Shown here one piece after another: positions 16,368 through 25,778 of a DNA stretch of 37,961 nt; within the stretch, counting starts at the first letter, position 1, and the number at the start of each line of letters is the position of its first letter. Under the pieces are notes generated by a model. That model saw nothing but the letters and a program-made list of their open reading frames with translations. It searched no databases and was not told the DNA's origin. The stretch lies in contig LNEX01000342.1 of the NCBI GenBank assembly GCA_001464165.1, forward strand, positions 1 to 37,961. The letters are read 5' to 3'. The translations under genes were made by a program, and so were the position numbers. Origin of the DNA: a bacterium Ga0077546 (GTDB lineage: Bacteria; Cyanobacteriota; Vampirovibrionia; Obscuribacterales; Obscuribacteraceae).

Positions 16368-17429
16368 ATGAACGGCGAATTCAAAGATATTGAGAGCGAT
16401 ATAGAGCGCTGGCTAGACAAGCATGGAACGAAAGAAGTGCTGCCTAGCGGTCAAATCTGTATTCGCGGCTATGATGCTGCAAAAGAACAGGTTGTTGATG
16501 CGTATTTTGCCAAACACGCCCATGAAGCACTTGTTGCATTTGCACTAAAAGGTTATCGCGATCAACCATTTATCACTAGACTTTCTCAAGCTCTGCTCAA
16601 AGCAAGAGACTCTCGCCGCCTAAGGCGGCTCTGGGAGGCGCTGGTCGCCGAAGCTAAATTGTCGTACTGGCAATCACACGCAGTTGATCGTTTTTTTGAT
16701 ACCGAGGAAAATGGTAAGCGAATTACAAAAGACGAAGTCAAAGTACGGCATAAACAGATAACACTTCCACGGTTAAAAGACCAAGCTTTAGAGACTATGA
16801 AGTGCTTCGAGTCAATACTAATAGAGCTTGGCGATCAGGAAGCTACATTATTAAGCCGACTGAAAGATGATATGCAGTTACTAGAAAAGGGGGAAAAGCG
16901 AAAGCTCTCCATTCCAGCACAAAAGCGCACTATCGACGAAGCCCTATTTTGGGAGCTAATCAATCAATTGCAGGTATATGAATCATCTCCAGAAAAATCA
17001 AGACAGTTAGTAATTTTACTTGAAAGCTTTTCCGCTGCTGATATTAAACGTTTTCAGAAAATTTTAGTAGAAAAAATGGACTTAGCCAATCATTACGACA
17101 TCTGGGCCCTGGCTTACTTGGCTCAAGATGGTTGTTCTGATGATGCTTTCGAATCATTTCGAGCTTGGCTAATTGTCCAAGGCAAGTCTCTCTTTGAAGC
17201 GACGACAAAAGACGCCAATGCAGTATCACCGATGATACCACGAGGGCTGGAGACTGCAGCAGATCATGTATTATGCTGTGCGGCAATCGCCCACGAGAAT
17301 CGCGCTGGCCTACCCCTCGTGACAAAGGCTGCAAAGACAAAAACAAAAGGCAAGCCCTGGCAAGAAGAAGAACTTGAATCTCGTTACCCTATTCTCTGGC
17401 AACACTACAAGTTAAAAGACAATCGCTGA
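16368..17429 (+). CDS. DUF4240 domain protein
   Basis: About 353 residues from ATG 16368; TTG 16344 would add eight and neither has a good ribosome site. Residues ~1-190 are helical and not recognised. From about residue 195 the sequence follows the DUF4240 pattern: F-W-E-L-I-N-Q-L, then L-x-x-L-L-E-S-F-S-A-A-D-I-K-R-F-Q, then D-I-W-A-L-A-Y-L-A-Q-D-G-C-S-D-D-A-F-x-x-F-R-A-W-L-I-V-Q-G-K. That family is common in bacteria and uncharacterised. There is no signal peptide, so it is probably cytoplasmic. It stands alone between divergent and convergent neighbours. Confidence 0.75.
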   Translation: MNGEFKDIESDIERWLDKHGTKEVLPSGQICIRGYDAAKEQVVDAYFAKHAHEALVAFALKGYRDQPFITRLSQALLKARDSRRLRRLWEALVAEAKLSYWQSHAVDRFFDTEENGKRITKDEVKVRHKQITLPRLKDQALETMKCFESILIELGDQEATLLSRLKDDMQLLEKGEKRKLSIPAQKRTIDEALFWELINQLQVYESSPEKSRQLVILLESFSAADIKRFQKILVEKMDLANHYDIWALAYLAQDGCSDDAFESFRAWLIVQGKSLFEATTKDANAVSPMIPRGLETAADHVLCCAAIAHENRAGLPLVTKAAKTKTKGKPWQEEELESRYPILWQHYKLKDNR

Positions 17430-17431
17430 TC

Positions 17432-17476
17432 TATTTTAGCTACTATTCTAGCTACTATTTTAGCTACATTGGCTAC
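17432..17476. repeat. 12-bp tandem repeat just after the DUF4240 stop
   Basis: tattttagctac (17432-17443), tattctagctac (17444-17455) and tattttagctac (17456-17467) are followed by a shortened attggctac (17468-17476). It begins two bases after the stop codon. The multiple TAG triplets give stops in one frame. Confidence 0.85.
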
Positions 17477-17489
17477 ATTAGCCTAAAAC

Positions 17490-18218
17490 TCACCAACCGT
17501 TATAGTTGTAGTTGCCGTAGGGCTGGCCGTAACCGGGCATGTAGCCAGCGCCTTGATATGGGTATCCACCCATACCATAGCCCATGCCGTTACCCATACT
17601 GTTGCCCATGCCACCATAGCCATATCCGGAGTTGCGATTGAGAGCTTTTGTGAGAAAAATCAGACCCACTGTGGGCAAAGCAACGGCAGCGGTTTTCGCT
17701 AAGACTTTAGTAGCGGTGCCCGCTGCTCCGCGCAGTTTTGAATGACTTGCTGCAGGAGGAGGAGTGGTTGATGTATCCCAGTCATTATTACCACCACGGT
17801 TATAACCTTCATTGACTGAACCATTTACACGGTTCTCTGCCAGACCTTTTTGAATGGCTTGCTCTTGCTGCTCATATTGACTTGGTTGCGCCGGCGCTCT
17901 GTTGGTGTCGTAGGCAGGCTGCTGTGCTTGCAACGGTTGCTGTTGCTGCATACCTGATTGTGCCATGCCTGATTGTTGCATGGGAGGCTGCTGCCAACCC
18001 TGCATTCCGACCTGACCTGCATATTGCTGAGCCTGCTGGGCTGCTGCATACTGTTGAGCCGCGGCATACTGCTGCGCCGCCTGGTACTGCTCGGCAGTGG
18101 CATACTGACCTGGGAAAGCCTGCGGATATTGCACTTGTTGAGCAAGAACAGGCTGCCAAACTAAATTTGAAGACAGCACAGCCACTAGCCCAAACGCCAG
18201 TGCAAGAGAATTTTTCAT
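17490..18218 (-). CDS. Secreted Gln-rich/Gly-Tyr-rich low-complexity protein
   Basis: About 242 residues from ATG 18218; a GTG at 18227 would add three. The signal peptide (MKNSLALAFGLVAVLSSNLV...PVLAQ) probably ends at V-L-A. A Gln/Ala tract follows with repeats QQYAAAQQYAAAQQ, then a Gln/Met/Pro tract to ~105, a polar linker, a hydrophobic segment (~165-190, TKVLAKTAAVALPTVGLIFL) that could be a membrane anchor, and a C-terminal Gly-Tyr-Met-Asn-rich tail (GYGYGGMGNSMGNGMGYGMG). Such tails occur in adhesive or matrix-forming proteins, but no family is recognised. Confidence 0.7.
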   Translation of the reverse strand: MKNSLALAFGLVAVLSSNLVWQPVLAQQVQYPQAFPGQYATAEQYQAAQQYAAAQQYAAAQQAQQYAGQVGMQGWQQPPMQQSGMAQSGMQQQQPLQAQQPAYDTNRAPAQPSQYEQQEQAIQKGLAENRVNGSVNEGYNRGGNNDWDTSTTPPPAASHSKLRGAAGTATKVLAKTAAVALPTVGLIFLTKALNRNSGYGYGGMGNSMGNGMGYGMGGYPYQGAGYMPGYGQPYGNYNYNGW

Positions 18219-18576
18219 AGCTAACACCGTGGTAAGTTAAGCGAGAAAGTTAAGCGAGAAACTTAGTGATAGAAGGCCTCCAAGCGAGCCCGGGGTAGTC
18301 AAGTGCAATTGATTAACAATAAGTGCTGGCAGATGGGAATGCAAATTAAACTTAAAAGAAATGCCCAGGGATGCCAAATAGTTACTATCTAACAAATAAC
18401 ATTTAATCTTGCGCCAGGGTTGCTGACTCAGTCACTTTCTGGCAAACTCATAACATAGCTAGGAATCCCTGTGTCAGCAAAATAGCTTCACAGTGTTCTT
18501 ATCGAAAAGGTAGCCCTTCACGGCAAGCCCATTGGCACCGTTGCTGCCAACCAAAACGATAGGCTCCTAGCAGGTT
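18219..18576. other. Divergent intergenic region upstream of the hybrid kinase
   Basis: About 358 nt with no gene recognised. It must hold the promoters of both divergent neighbours; I see no clear -35/-10 pair. It contains the 13-bp tandem duplication at 18236-18261. Confidence 0.4.
18236..18261. repeat. 13-bp tandem duplication
   Basis: gttaagcgagaaa is repeated exactly at 18236-18248 and 18249-18261, 18-43 nt upstream of the secreted Gln-rich protein's ATG. It may alter the leader or promoter spacing of that gene. Confidence 0.85.
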
Positions 18577-20751
18577 ATGAAACAATCAAGAAAACCTTTA
18601 GACTACAAGACCCTGTTTGAGTCAGCGCCACAACTGTTCTTAGTTTTGGAACCAGACCTGACTATCGTTGCGGCAAGCGATGCGTACTTGCGCGCAACCA
18701 TGACCGAGAGAGAGAAAATCCTGGGCCGGCACTTGTTCGAAGTCTTTCCAGACAATCCAGAAGATTCGACCGCAACAGGCTTTCGCAATCTAAGTGCTTC
18801 ACTAGAAATTGTGCTGAAAGACCGCACGCCGCATGCAATGGCTGTTCAGAAATATGACATACGGCGAACTGAATTAGAAGGCGGTGGCTTTGAGGAACGG
18901 TTCTGGAGCCCGCTAAACTCACCAGTCTTAGGAGAAGACGGAAAAGTAGAATACATAATTCATCGCGTTGAGGATGTGACCGAATTTGTGCACTTGAAGC
19001 AGCAAAAGAAGGAGCAAATCCAAGCCACCGAAGAGCTTCGAGAACATGCAGACAGAATGGAAATGGAAGTATACCTGCGAGCTCAGGAAATTCAGGAGAG
19101 GACCAAAGAACTTGAGATAGTAAATCAAGAACTTCAGACAGCTCGTGATCATGCTCAAGCTGCTTCAAAATTTAAATCAGAATTTGTCGCAAATATGAGC
19201 CACGAGATACGAACGCCCATGCACGGCATCATCGGAATGTGCAATGTACTTTTAAATACCAATCTAGATACCCATCAACAGGAATTCACGAATACCATAA
19301 AAACAGCAGGGAGTGCTTTGCTGACAGTAATTAACGACATACTAGACTTCAGCAAAATTGAGGCCGGAAGAATTGAACTGGAAATCTTAGAGTTTGACCC
19401 TGTCCATATCGTTGAAGGTACATGCGAGATTCTTGCCACACAAGCCAGAAGCAAGGATCTCTCGCTTATGAGCTTCATCGACCAGGCCATGCCACGAGGC
19501 TTGCTGGGAGATCCCGAAAGACTGCGCCAGATACTAATAAATTTGACCTCTAACGCCATCAAATTTTCAAGCTCTGGCGAAATCGTGGTGAAAGCAGCTG
19601 TAGATTCAATTCACGGCAATGTTGCTAATGTGCGGTTTTCGGTCATCGATAAGGGTATTGGCTTAACAGAAGCAGAACAGGAGCGCCTGTTTCAACCCTT
19701 CGTTCAAGCTGATGGGTCAATTACTCGCAGATTCGGCGGCACAGGCCTCGGGCTGAGCATATCAAAACGCCTGGTTGAACTAATGGATGGAAACATAGGA
19801 GTCGAAAGCGCAAGCGGCAATGGCTCCACTTTCTGGTTCGTGGTTCCGCTGGAGATCTGCTCAGCAACAAAAGTCTTGACCACCCAGGATGAGATAAAAG
19901 ACACCAGGGTATTAATAGTAGACGATGAGCCATACGCTCGCAAGATTCTTCATAGTTATTTGGATTCATGGGGCATGCGCAGCGAGTCAGCAAGCGGCGC
20001 CAAAGAAGCGTTAGGCATGCTGCGTCAGGCTTGCATTGAGGGAGACCCGTTCACGATTGCAATTATCGATCTAGCAATGCCAGAGCAAAACGGTATAGAC
20101 ATGGCCAAAGGTATCTTCAGCGAGCCAGCACTAAGCAGCACAAAACTAGTTCTACTCACAGCCTTCGACACACCCGGCTTGGGTACTCAAGCCATTGACC
20201 TCGGCTTTAAGGCCTATGTGACAAAACCGGTGCGCCAATCACAAATGCTCAATTGTCTAATTGAAGTCGTTTGCGGTAACCGCCCATTAACAACGAAATC
20301 AACAGTCGACTCAAAGCTGACAGATCAACCATTTGCCCAGAAGGTAGACAGAGCCGCCCTGATACTGGTAGCAGAAGACCACCCAATAAACCAAAAAGTA
20401 GCACAACTGTATCTGGACGAAATTGGCTTTGCCTGCCAGATAGTTAAGAACGGCAAAGAAGCTATCACAGCCGTTGCCCAAAATAAATATGCTCTCGTGC
20501 TTATGGACTGTCAGATGCCTGAAATGGATGGCCTGGTTGCAACAAGGCAGATTCGCAAAGCAGAAACAATTACCGGTGCACATTTGCCAATAGTGGCGAT
20601 GACAGCAAACGCTCTCGAAGAAGATCGCAATAGCTGCATCGAAGCCGGAATGGATGACTACATCAGCAAGCCGATAGATCTAGATCAGTTGCGCCAAGTC
20701 ATTGACAAATGGCTTAAGGCCTCATATCAGATCGAGCAACCAGCTCAATAG
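18577..20751 (+). CDS. Hybrid histidine kinase: PAS, HisKA, HATPase, two receivers
   Basis: 724 residues from ATG 18577 with AGCAGG close upstream. An N-terminal PAS of the PAS_4 type (about 9-145; [60 protein letters not shown]) is followed by a coiled coil (150-200), a DHp domain with [10 protein letters not shown] (His209) and a complete ATPase domain ([21 protein letters not shown]). Two receivers follow, with acceptor Asp498 ([11 protein letters not shown]) and Asp644 ([11 protein letters not shown]). There is no membrane segment, so it is cytoplasmic. It is the one classical, intact kinase here. No Hpt or output gene is adjacent. Confidence 0.93.
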   Translation: MKQSRKPLDYKTLFESAPQLFLVLEPDLTIVAASDAYLRATMTEREKILGRHLFEVFPDNPEDSTATGFRNLSASLEIVLKDRTPHAMAVQKYDIRRTELEGGGFEERFWSPLNSPVLGEDGKVEYIIHRVEDVTEFVHLKQQKKEQIQATEELREHADRMEMEVYLRAQEIQERTKELEIVNQELQTARDHAQAASKFKSEFVANMSHEIRTPMHGIIGMCNVLLNTNLDTHQQEFTNTIKTAGSALLTVINDILDFSKIEAGRIELEILEFDPVHIVEGTCEILATQARSKDLSLMSFIDQAMPRGLLGDPERLRQILINLTSNAIKFSSSGEIVVKAAVDSIHGNVANVRFSVIDKGIGLTEAEQERLFQPFVQADGSITRRFGGTGLGLSISKRLVELMDGNIGVESASGNGSTFWFVVPLEICSATKVLTTQDEIKDTRVLIVDDEPYARKILHSYLDSWGMRSESASGAKEALGMLRQACIEGDPFTIAIIDLAMPEQNGIDMAKGIFSEPALSSTKLVLLTAFDTPGLGTQAIDLGFKAYVTKPVRQSQMLNCLIEVVCGNRPLTTKSTVDSKLTDQPFAQKVDRAALILVAEDHPINQKVAQLYLDEIGFACQIVKNGKEAITAVAQNKYALVLMDCQMPEMDGLVATRQIRKAETITGAHLPIVAMTANALEEDRNSCIEAGMDDYISKPIDLDQLRQVIDKWLKASYQIEQPAQ

Positions 20752-20854
20752 CTGAGTTGGTCTTGCCATTCTACAAAACTCAGTCAAGAGCCCAAGCACG
20801 AATATGATATCCTTGCCTGCTGAGCATTTTGCTCGCAGTTTTGGGGAGAATATT

Positions 20855-22717
20855 ATGCTTGCAGGCCACCGCATTCAGAACGCTGCCATTGCCATTAGCT
20901 TTGCCATTGTCATGTTCGTTTCGCCAGCACTGGCAGATAATAAATCAGAAGCAGATGGAGTTCCCCAGGCCGTTCTCAATCTAGACCTGTGCACCCTCGC
21001 CTACCAGCTCTATCATCAATCCCTCTGCCTGCCGCTTGACCCGTGGTACGACATGATGTCTCGCGTGGGCAGCGATCGCCGCAACAACATCTGTCGCTTC
21101 ACTCACGAATACGCAGCAAAACTTGGCAGCGCCGCACCAGGCAACGGGTCACTTGGCCAAGGCTATTACAGCGGCCCCAATGCCGCACGGGGCTGGAGTG
21201 ATACCAACTTAAATCTCGACCCAATTCTCACAAACTACAAATTCATTGACGCCAAGCTTCCCACGTTCAACCGTGACGGTGGCCAGTTCTTGGCCGTATC
21301 AGCGCCAAGCTACATCACGCAAAACATCAAATCAATAGACGGAATGCGCTACAAAACAAAACCGACAAGCTTTCCTTATAACGACATTGAACGCTTTCAA
21401 ATTCGCCAATACCCCAGTGGCCAAGATCACCTAATCGTTTTTGAGGGAGGCACCGGAATAGTCGGCAGCACCCAACCATCATGGAGCCCTATGGGTTTCG
21501 TGCTGATGAAAAAAACAGCAACGGGCTACGACGCCCATATTGTTTTCCGCGGCAGCCGCAGCGGTTCATCTCTAGGAAAAACAGTTTGGAAGGCACAGGG
21601 TGCCATTGGAGAGGCTAAAGGCAATCCCGACTGGATCACCGACCTTGGTGGCAACAAACAAATTGAGCAACCCTTAATTAGCAAAGTTGGAACAGTAACC
21701 AAAGGATTTGCCGAATCGCTGCCAACAATGCTCGGACCAATCACCGCTTGCTGCAAATATCTTGAGCAGAACTATCCAGCGCCAGAACACATTTACGTTA
21801 CCGGTCACAGCCTAGGAGCTGGCCTTGGCAGTCAGTTTGTCAGCGCAGTGTTGCAAGGAAGCTATGGCGATCAGTTGCGACAAGAAGTGAAAAGCTGGCC
21901 CTGGAACAATACAATTTTAATGGCGTACGCCCAGCCCATTCCAGGCGATCCTGCATGGGCAGCCAATTTCGATAAAATCGCGCCCACTTCTGAGCACTAT
22001 TGGGTAGAAGGAGACAGCGTAGTTGAAGCAACTTCTGGTCTTGTCGTTGGCCTCTTAATTGACAAAGGTGAGCATGCTGGTATCCAGAAAAAGTTGACCA
22101 CAGTTGCTAACTGCAAAGACAACCCCCATGAAGTGTTTGTGATTAGAGCCGCCATGCTGCGCGATCTGGCTTCTAAACCAGCTCTGAATTCAGGTTCAAA
22201 TTCAGCCGTAATTTCCCAACAGCTTGGCCAAGAAAACACCTGGGGTTACTACGAAACTTTTTCCAAAATGCTCGCAGGTCAACCGCTTAGCTACGTCTAT
22301 CCCGGTGCACCAGCACCTACTATCGTGACAGAAGCGAATCTAAGACAGATTCTGCAAACCAGTAATTTCAGCTCCGAATTTGATCGCTGGCTCGAGCAAG
22401 TCTACGCCAAAATGATTGCCGACAAGGACAGCTACATTGGTTTTAAGTTCCAGAGCACCCTTGACGAGCGCCACAAGCTAGTGCTCGACATCGTCGGGCG
22501 CATGCGGCAACCGGCCACGAATGACAGGGCCCAAGAACTCGACAGCCTAGTGAACGAATCAGCCCTGATCAACGGCAACCTTGGACTAACAAACGAAGAA
22601 CAGTGGATTTATTGCGGTACCATTCTTTCTCGCTTACAAAAGACACCATTGACGGTGCAAGAGCTTTTCTCAAAGCCCGTGATTAAGACGTGCTGCGACT
22701 CAAAGTTTGATGAATAA
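20855..22717 (+). CDS. Secreted lipase class 3-like alpha/beta hydrolase
   Basis: About 620 residues from ATG 20855, preferred because GGGGAGA lies 7 nt upstream and a signal peptide follows at once (AIAISFAIVMFVSPALA, cleavage near A-L-A/D). An I-V-F-R-G-S-R-S strand (the lipase 3 oxyanion-side pattern) precedes the nucleophile elbow Y-V-T-G-H-S-L-G-A-G-L with Ser319. Downstream Asp and His of the triad are likely in the following 100-150 residues (for example D-S-V-V-E and N-P-H-E-V-F) but I cannot assign them by eye. The ~200-residue C-terminal helical extension is not recognised. It probably hydrolyses acylglycerol or phospholipid esters outside the cytoplasm. Confidence 0.8.
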   Translation: MLAGHRIQNAAIAISFAIVMFVSPALADNKSEADGVPQAVLNLDLCTLAYQLYHQSLCLPLDPWYDMMSRVGSDRRNNICRFTHEYAAKLGSAAPGNGSLGQGYYSGPNAARGWSDTNLNLDPILTNYKFIDAKLPTFNRDGGQFLAVSAPSYITQNIKSIDGMRYKTKPTSFPYNDIERFQIRQYPSGQDHLIVFEGGTGIVGSTQPSWSPMGFVLMKKTATGYDAHIVFRGSRSGSSLGKTVWKAQGAIGEAKGNPDWITDLGGNKQIEQPLISKVGTVTKGFAESLPTMLGPITACCKYLEQNYPAPEHIYVTGHSLGAGLGSQFVSAVLQGSYGDQLRQEVKSWPWNNTILMAYAQPIPGDPAWAANFDKIAPTSEHYWVEGDSVVEATSGLVVGLLIDKGEHAGIQKKLTTVANCKDNPHEVFVIRAAMLRDLASKPALNSGSNSAVISQQLGQENTWGYYETFSKMLAGQPLSYVYPGAPAPTIVTEANLRQILQTSNFSSEFDRWLEQVYAKMIADKDSYIGFKFQSTLDERHKLVLDIVGRMRQPATNDRAQELDSLVNESALINGNLGLTNEEQWIYCGTILSRLQKTPLTVQELFSKPVIKTCCDSKFDE

Positions 22718-22735
22718 TCAAAGTTTGGTGAATAA
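22700..22735. repeat. 18-bp tandem duplication across the lipase stop codon
   Basis: tcaaagtttgatgaataa (22700-22717) is followed by tcaaagtttggtgaataa (22718-22735), with one mismatch. The first copy contains the lipase stop TAA; the second copies the end of the gene into the 3' flank. Confidence 0.85.
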
Positions 22736-22775
22736 TCCAACTTCGACTCAACACATCAAAGCCTAACAGACGGGC

Positions 22776-23059
22776 TTATCGCACAGCCTCAAGGAAGCGC
22801 AAGTCGTACATCCAGCCTTCTCCGCCCTGATCGCTGAGAACACTTACCATACCGGTACTCATAAAGGCCAATTTCAAAATTTCCCACTGATCGTCGCCGA
22901 TTTCACCATACTGGCAACTAAGCCCACCAGACTCCCACATTATAGTGACGGAACGGCGATCAACTGCATCGGTCATCACATCATAGCTACCCAAGCGAGT
23001 AACGCGACCATAGTGCCAGCGGAAGTCTTGGCCAACTCTCGTGACTTCTCATCGGACAT
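22776..23059 (-). pseudogene. Small conserved-looking protein, probably frameshifted near its N-terminus
   Basis: ATG 23059 has a strong ribosome site (AGAGGAAA, 5 nt spacing) and encodes MSDEKSRELAK, then drifts into TSAGTMVALLAWVAMM and stops after 27 codons. In the neighbouring frame, from the same place, the sequence reads D-F-R-W-H-Y-G-R-V-T-R-L-G-S-Y-D-V-M-T and stays open to 22776 (DRRSVTIMWESGGLSCQYGE, then WEILKLAFMSTGM). Joining them gives a ~94-residue soluble protein. The downstream frame has no ATG or GTG with a ribosome site; TTG 22994 is the only alternative start. Function unknown. Divergent from the catalase gene. Confidence 0.55.
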
Positions 23060-23125
23060 AATGCTTTCCTCTTTAATGTGGTACGGCGAACGCTACAGTA
23101 CACCGATTCGGTCAGACATTGCAAA

Positions 23126-23162
23126 CTTGAGCCTCAAGCAAATTAGTTAAGGGAAGACTAAT
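23126..23162. promoter_or_regulatory. Two inverted repeats upstream of the catalase gene
   Basis: CTTGAG-C-CTCAAG (23126-23138) is a perfect palindrome. attagt (23142-23147) and actaat (23157-23162) form a second one, overlapping a taatat (about 23159-23164) that could be a -10 hexamer. They lie 96-132 nt before the catalase ATG and are candidate operator sites. They do not match the PerR or OxyR consensus well enough to name a regulator. Confidence 0.4.
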
Positions 23163-23257
23163 ATCTCATTTTCTGCAAATAGAACATGGAACTAAGCGCT
23201 CATAGCGAAGTCACTCTGAGCATCCAAACTAACATCCATAAAGACCTAGAGAGAACA

Positions 23258-25426
23258 ATGGCGAATAAAGAAAACGGGAAGGACAAAGCTTCTTTGAGCA
23301 AGCAAGCTCAATTAGAACAATTCACAGAGTCTTCGAAAGATCAATACCTCACATCAAATCAAGGCGTTCGCATCAGCGACAATCAAAACTCTCTAAAAGC
23401 TGGAAGCCGAGGTCCAACACTGCTTGAAGACCACTTTCTCAGAGAAAAGCTCACCCACTTTGATCACGAAAGAATACCTGAAAGAGTCGTGCACGCCAGA
23501 GGCAGTGCCGCCCACGGTACCTTTGTTTCGAACGGTGTCGGCAGTAACTATTCTAAGGCAGCCTTCCTACAGAAAGGCGTGTCCACTCCAGTGTTTACTC
23601 GTTTTTCTACGGTCGCGGGCTCTAGAGGGTCGAGCGATATGGCGCGCGACGTGCGCGGATTTGCCACCAAGTTTTATACATCTGCCGGTGTGTTCGATTT
23701 AGTTGGCAACAACATGCCGGTCTTCTTTATTCAAGATGCAATAAAGTTTCCCGATTTTGTTCACGCAGTGAAGCCTGAACCGCACAATGAAATGCCGCAA
23801 GCACAGTCAGCCCACGACACTTTCTGGGATTTTGTCTCAATCAATACTGAAGCAACCCACATGGTCTTATGGGTCATGAGTGATCGTGCCATTCCCCGCA
23901 GTTATCGCATGATGGAAGGTTTTGGCGTACATACTTTTAAGATGGTTGACGAGGAAGGCAATGTCAGCTTTATTAAATTCCACTGGAAGCCAAGACTTGG
24001 AATCAACTCTATTCTCTGGGACGAAGCTGTAAAAATATCAGGCAAAGATCCAGACTTTCATCGCCGCGACCTCTGGGAAGCTATTGAAGCAGGGGCTTTT
24101 CCGCAATATGATCTGGGCGTACAAGTAATTCCAGAAGCAGACGAATTCAGATTTGATTTCGACCTATTGGATCCGACAAAGCTAATTCCTGAAGAACTGG
24201 TGCCAGTTGAAATCATCGGCACAATGACATTGAACCGCAATCCCGAAAACTTTTTTGCCGAAACCGAACAAGTCGCCTTCTGCATTAGTCACATTGTTCC
24301 AGGTTTAGATTTCACCAACGACCCCTTGCTGCAAGGGCGACTGTTCTCATACTTAGATACACAGCTTAAACGCCTTGGCGGACCCAATTTTCATGAACTG
24401 CCAATAAACAAGTCTCTCGCCCCAGTGCACAACAATCAGAGAGATGGTCACATGCGCCAGACCATAGATAGCGGCAAAACCAGCTATGAACCTAACCGCG
24501 TCAGTGGCGGGTGTCCATTCCAAGCAGGAGCTGATATGTCTGGCTTCAAGACTGCCATCGAAAAATTGGATGGAATCAAAGTACGAGACCGCAATCTCAG
24601 CTTCGTAGATCACTTCACTCAAGCCCGCCTCTTCTTCTTGAGCCAAACTCCCACTGAGAAAGTTCATATAATAGATGCCTTCGTCTTTGAGCTGTTGCAC
24701 GTAACTGACGACGCTATAAAAGAGCGCATGATTGCTGTACTGCAACAGGTTGACGAGCGCCTTGCAGAAGAAGTCGCAGCGGGCCTCGGTATAGCTTCAC
24801 CAGTGGCAGTACCGTCTCCGATTAACCTGCAACTTCCAGCCGACACTCCAGAAAGTCAGTATCAACCGAAGTCGGCCGCCGGCATGGACGTTGTGGTGTC
24901 TAGAGCCCTCAGTATTCTAGATAACCCTGTGCCATCAGTAGAAACTCTCAAAGTAGCCCTTCTTCTAGCCGAAGGCTTTGATGAAAAAGTGGTTTCTGCA
25001 GCTTTAGAACAATTTAAAAAAGATGGGGCAACACCTTGCATAGTTGCACCTAACGGCGGCACTGTTAGCGGTGATAAAGGCTATGCACTTAAAGTTGATT
25101 TTGCTCTACCGGCTACTGGTTCTGTATTGTTCGATGCATTGTTTATTGGCAGTAGCGGCAAATCGGCAGGCTTACTTATAGCCGATGCCAAAGCAAAAAC
25201 ATTTGTGGCCGAAACATACAAGCACTGCAAGCCCATCGGGTTACTGGACGGCAGTCAAGATCTACTTCTTCAATCACTGGCTGGACTACAGATCGAAATC
25301 AACGGCAACCTCAAGCAAGAAGGCATCGTTGTTATAGACAAACAAAATTCAATGAGAGAGTTTGAGCATATTCTTGCGCAAAAGCGCTTTCATATGAGAG
25401 CCGACGTAGACAAAGTGATGGTATAA
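23258..25426 (+). CDS. katE: Large-subunit monofunctional catalase (HPII/KatE type)
   Basis: About 722 residues from ATG 23258 (GAGAGA just upstream; the frame is open to 23186). It converts two hydrogen peroxide to water and oxygen. Family signatures: distal His79 in [21 protein letters not shown], distal Asn in V-G-N-N-M-P-V-F-F, and proximal Tyr in [14 protein letters not shown]. After the linker (about 575-600) a C-terminal flavodoxin/DJ-1-like domain ([20 protein letters not shown]...) marks it as a clade II large subunit. Usually cytoplasmic and heme d-bearing. It is relevant to a cell making carotenoids and exposed to oxidative stress. Confidence 0.95.
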   Translation: MANKENGKDKASLSKQAQLEQFTESSKDQYLTSNQGVRISDNQNSLKAGSRGPTLLEDHFLREKLTHFDHERIPERVVHARGSAAHGTFVSNGVGSNYSKAAFLQKGVSTPVFTRFSTVAGSRGSSDMARDVRGFATKFYTSAGVFDLVGNNMPVFFIQDAIKFPDFVHAVKPEPHNEMPQAQSAHDTFWDFVSINTEATHMVLWVMSDRAIPRSYRMMEGFGVHTFKMVDEEGNVSFIKFHWKPRLGINSILWDEAVKISGKDPDFHRRDLWEAIEAGAFPQYDLGVQVIPEADEFRFDFDLLDPTKLIPEELVPVEIIGTMTLNRNPENFFAETEQVAFCISHIVPGLDFTNDPLLQGRLFSYLDTQLKRLGGPNFHELPINKSLAPVHNNQRDGHMRQTIDSGKTSYEPNRVSGGCPFQAGADMSGFKTAIEKLDGIKVRDRNLSFVDHFTQARLFFLSQTPTEKVHIIDAFVFELLHVTDDAIKERMIAVLQQVDERLAEEVAAGLGIASPVAVPSPINLQLPADTPESQYQPKSAAGMDVVVSRALSILDNPVPSVETLKVALLLAEGFDEKVVSAALEQFKKDGATPCIVAPNGGTVSGDKGYALKVDFALPATGSVLFDALFIGSSGKSAGLLIADAKAKTFVAETYKHCKPIGLLDGSQDLLLQSLAGLQIEINGNLKQEGIVVIDKQNSMREFEHILAQKRFHMRADVDKVMV

Positions 25427-25778
25427 AGTCAAATTCAAGGCTAACATAGCATCAACGCGAACCGGGCCACTCTAGCTTGCCTGACTTTCTCTTGGCAGCT
25501 TTCGCACCAGGAAATGGCACCACATTCGATGCTCGTTAAATAATACCGAAATCTGCTGGCGCGGGACCACATAAAGTGCCGTTTTGGTACAATCAGGCGT
25601 CAGATTCTACGACTGACAAAATCGCCAAGTGAACAGCAACGATTTTGTCACGGCCCTGGGCGCGAGCATGTGTGCTTATCACGCCATGATATACACAGGA
25701 CGGATTTGCGCCTGACTGGCCATTCAAGAAAGACATGGTATAGATTTATCTTGACGGCGTTGAGAAAGAGATTTCATA
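25427..25778. other. Intergenic region after the catalase; no gene seen
   Basis: About 350 nt with no convincing coding frame. tacaat near 25587 could be a -10 hexamer, but no matching -35 stands out. No terminator hairpin is obvious after the catalase. Confidence 0.35.
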
